Assembly (NCBI RefSeq): GCF_036381655.1
Contig: NZ_DASVCJ010000026.1
Span: 62,001 to 126,000, forward strand
Direction of reading: 5' to 3'
DNA from: Ferrovibrio sp036381655
Lineage (GTDB): Bacteria > Pseudomonadota > Alphaproteobacteria > Ferrovibrionales > Ferrovibrionaceae
DNA: 64,000 bases
Shown in pieces: positions 61,936 to 64,000 of this stretch. Numbering within the stretch: position 1 is the stretch's first letter; every line of letters begins with the position of its first letter. Both the position numbers and the translations under genes were made by a program. A model generated the notes under the pieces. That model ran no database searches, was not told the DNA's origin, and saw only the letters and a program-made list of their open reading frames with translations.

Positions 61936-62856
61936 ATGATCCTTCTTCTCGTCGAGCAATTCCTGAACGGCCTGCAGACCGGCCTGTTGCTGTTTCTGCT
62001 GGCGGCGGGCCTGACCCTCGTCTTCGGGATCATGGATCTGGTGAACCTGGCGCATGGCTCCCTTTACATGATGGGCGCCTACTTCGCCGCCGTCTTCACG
62101 CAGTGGACCGGCAATTTCTTTCTCGGCGCCTTGCTGGCGCTGCCCGCCGGCGCGCTGCTCGGCATCGTCACCGAGGTCATCGCGCTGCGCACGCTTTATA
62201 CCCGCGATCACCTCGATCAGGTGCTCGCCACCTTCGGCCTGATCCTGTTCTTTAACGAACTGGCGCGGCTGGTCTTCGGCGTCGGCGGCATGGCGATCGA
62301 GCTGCCCGCCTGGCTGGAAGGCCAGGTCGAGGTCCTGCCCGGCCTGCCCTATCCGACCTTCCGCTTCCTCATCATCGTCGTCGGCCTGGCCTGCGCCTTC
62401 TTCCTGTATTACCTGGTGCAGCGCACGCGGCTCGGCATGCTGATCCGCGCCGGCGCGTCCAACCGCGAGATGGTCGGCGCGCTCGGCATCGACATCAAGC
62501 TGCTGTTCACGCTGGTCTTCGGCCTCGGCTCCGGCCTGGCGGCGCTGGCCGGCCTGATGAGCGGCCCGATCACCACCGTGCAGATCGGCATGGGCGACAA
62601 CATCCTGATCCTCGCCCTGGTCGTCATCGTCATCGGCGGCATCGGCTCGATCCGCGGCGCCTTCATCGCCGCCGTGATGATCGGCATCATCGACACGATG
62701 GGCCGCGCCTTCCTGCCCGATATCCTCGGCAGTTTCCTCAGTCCCGCCGATGCCGGCACGCTCGCCCAGGCGCTCTCGTCGATGCTGATCTACATCCTGA
62801 TGGCCGGCGTGCTCGTGCTTCGCCCCGCCGGCCTCTTCCCGGCGCCAGGCCGATGA
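61936..62856 (+). CDS. livH: Liv-type ABC transporter permease (LivH-like)
   Basis: 306-residue inner-membrane permease with about eight hydrophobic segments. Signature LTLVFGIMDLVNLAHGSLYM at about residues 28-47 and the EAA-like loop VVIVIGGIGSIRGAFIAAV near 230 are typical. It pairs with LivM (4-base ATGA overlap). Unlike the transporter at 31951-33849, the two permeases are separate here. Confidence 0.93.
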   Translation: MILLLVEQFLNGLQTGLLLFLLAAGLTLVFGIMDLVNLAHGSLYMMGAYFAAVFTQWTGNFFLGALLALPAGALLGIVTEVIALRTLYTRDHLDQVLATFGLILFFNELARLVFGVGGMAIELPAWLEGQVEVLPGLPYPTFRFLIIVVGLACAFFLYYLVQRTRLGMLIRAGASNREMVGALGIDIKLLFTLVFGLGSGLAALAGLMSGPITTVQIGMGDNILILALVVIVIGGIGSIRGAFIAAVMIGIIDTMGRAFLPDILGSFLSPADAGTLAQALSSMLIYILMAGVLVLRPAGLFPAPGR

Positions 62857-63998
62857 AACCGACCGCCATGATCCCCGTTTCCAAGCTGCCCTTCAAATCG
62901 CCAGTCACCACGATCACCGGGCTGGTCCTGCTCGGTCTGCTCGCGCTGGTGCCGCTGGCCAGCGAAGTGTTCGACGATCCGTTTCTGCTGACGCTGTTCA
63001 CCCGCATCGTCATCATGGCGCTCGCCGCCGTCAGCCTGAATTTCATCCTGGGCTATGGCGGCATGGTCAGCTTCGGGCATGCCGCCTATATCGGCATCGG
63101 CGGCTATGCCATCGGCATCCTCGCCCATCACGGCATCCGCGAAGCCTGGATCCAGTGGCCGGTGGCGTTGATCATGTCGGCACTGGCGGCGCTGATCATC
63201 GGGCTGCTGTCGCTGCGCACCCGCGGCATCTTCTTCATCATGATCACGCTCGCGCTGGCGCAGCTCGTCTATTATCTCGGCAACGGCGCCTATGCCTATG
63301 GCGGCGACGACGGCCTCACCATCCTCGAGCGCACCGATTTCGGCGGCATCATCGACGTCAACGACCGCATCACCCTTTATTACCTCTGCTGGACCCTGCT
63401 CGCCCTGGCGCTCTATCTTTGCTACCGCGTGATCAACTCGCGCTTCGGCATGGTGCTGCAGGGCGCCAAATCGAACGACCGCCGCATGGCAACCCTCGGC
63501 TATCCGGTCTTTCGCTACCGCCTGACCGCTTTCGTCATCGCCGGCGCCGTCTGCGGCCTGGCCGGCGTGCTGACGGCGACGCAGGCCGACTTCGTCAGCC
63601 CCGCCATGATGCACTGGACCCGCTCGGGCGACCTGATCGTCATGGTCGTGCTGGGCGGCATGGGCAGCCTGTTCGGGCCTCTCTTCGGCGCGGTCAGCTA
63701 TCTGATGCTGGAGGAAATCCTGTCCGGCTGGACGGAATACTGGAAGATCGTCTTCGGCCCGATCCTGCTGCTGGTGGTGATCTTCGCCCGCGGCGGCATC
63801 GACGGGGCGTTGGCGCGCGGGGCCGCCGGCTATCTCATCGCCGGCGCGGCGGCTTTGTTCCTGATCTATGGCGTCCACTCGGCCTACGAGGATGCATGGC
63901 TGGTGCCGGTGCTCATTCTCGTCGCCGCCTGCATCCCGGTGGCGCTGCTGTGGCGGCGGCGCCGGCGCAGCCTGCATGGCGGAGGCGATCATGCTTGA
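62853..63998 (+). CDS. livM: Liv-type ABC transporter permease (LivM-like)
   Basis: 381-residue permease. Signature FGHAAYIGIGGYAIGILAHH at about 72-91 and the loop MVVLGGMGSLFGPLFGAVSY near 265 match LivM. The C terminus has extra hydrophobic helices and a basic end (WRRRRRS). It overlaps livH upstream by 4 bases and the next gene start downstream (ATG at 63991). Confidence 0.93.
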   Translation: MKPTAMIPVSKLPFKSPVTTITGLVLLGLLALVPLASEVFDDPFLLTLFTRIVIMALAAVSLNFILGYGGMVSFGHAAYIGIGGYAIGILAHHGIREAWIQWPVALIMSALAALIIGLLSLRTRGIFFIMITLALAQLVYYLGNGAYAYGGDDGLTILERTDFGGIIDVNDRITLYYLCWTLLALALYLCYRVINSRFGMVLQGAKSNDRRMATLGYPVFRYRLTAFVIAGAVCGLAGVLTATQADFVSPAMMHWTRSGDLIVMVVLGGMGSLFGPLFGAVSYLMLEEILSGWTEYWKIVFGPILLLVVIFARGGIDGALARGAAGYLIAGAAALFLIYGVHSAYEDAWLVPVLILVAACIPVALLWRRRRRSLHGGGDHA

Positions 63999-64000
63999 GC
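63991..64000 (+). CDS. Start of the next gene, probably livG (cut by the window)
   Basis: An ATG at 63991 lies inside the livM end, with GGAGG 6 bases upstream and codons Met-Leu-Glu before the window stops. The livH-livM order and the overlap predict the ATPase gene livG. Only ten bases are visible, so this rests on context. Confidence 0.5.

Overview
The window is about 64 kb of GC-rich, gene-dense bacterial chromosome. It carries two tRNA genes and no insertion sequences, prophage genes or CRISPR arrays that I can see. The order tig-clpP-clpX-lon-hupB, the many branched-chain-amino-acid-type (Liv) ABC transporters, an Fnr/FixK-like box before a PHA synthase, and the overall protein style point to an alphaproteobacterium, probably a free-living, metabolically versatile member of the Rhodospirillales. 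The genus is not determinable from this read.

Layout. (1) 1-2391: the tail of an unknown gene, then a YeiH-type anion exporter and its LysR regulator. (2) 2395-9323, minus strand: protein quality-control block (HU, Lon, ClpX, ClpP, trigger factor) and tRNA-Leu(UAG). (3) 9422-25888: mixed functions. These are a glycosyltransferase-like protein, an XRE regulator with a SulP transporter, an operon of SDR, P450, amidase and NAD(P)HX repair enzyme, an alcohol dehydrogenase, a FIST sensor protein, a DUF2147 protein, a PHA synthase, a FecR/CHASE2-cyclase pair, tRNA-His and a coiled-coil membrane protein. (4) 25893-42406, minus strand: a MarR regulator followed by a roughly 16 kb catabolic operon. 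It encodes a molybdenum hydroxylase, a 6-hydroxynicotinate-reductase-like Fe-S enzyme, UPF0280 and DUF1185 proteins, a complete Liv transporter with fused permeases, an ATP-dependent hydantoinase/oxoprolinase pair and a methyltransferase-fold protein. (5) 42490-47029: SixA-like phosphatase, MBL hydrolase, M20 amidohydrolase, RhlE-type helicase and a stand-alone Lrp/AsnC ligand domain. (6) 47207-53323, plus strand: MaoC, SDR, FkbH-like, acyl carrier protein, MBOAT and SGNH genes, which look like a Dlt-like acyl-transfer machine whose carrier is loaded by an FkbH enzyme. (7) 53953-64000, plus strand: a CoA-ester aromatic-acid catabolic operon (SDR, MarR, enoyl-CoA hydratase, acyl-CoA dehydrogenase, an Old-Yellow-Enzyme/FN3 fusion, aminobenzoate-type CoA ligase) running into a second Liv transporter that continues past the window.

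How the parts work together (inference). Region 4 reads as uptake, hydroxylation, ring reduction and ATP-driven lactam opening of an N-heteroaromatic acid related to nicotinate, switched by a MarR protein through a palindrome at 41831-41850. Region 7 reads as uptake, CoA activation and reduction/beta-oxidation-like breakdown of an aromatic acid, with its own MarR and an AT-rich palindrome at 53911-53932. Region 6 would activate a small hydroxyacyl group on a carrier protein, pass it across the membrane through an MBOAT and hand it to an envelope acceptor through an SGNH protein.

The two most original items are the FkbH/ACP/MBOAT/SGNH set and the N-heterocycle operon containing two proteins of unknown function (UPF0280, DUF1185). 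A third is the flavin reductase at 57324-58802, which keeps the Fe-S cysteines of dienoyl-CoA reductases but has a fibronectin-type-III-like domain where the FAD/NAD(P)H module should be.
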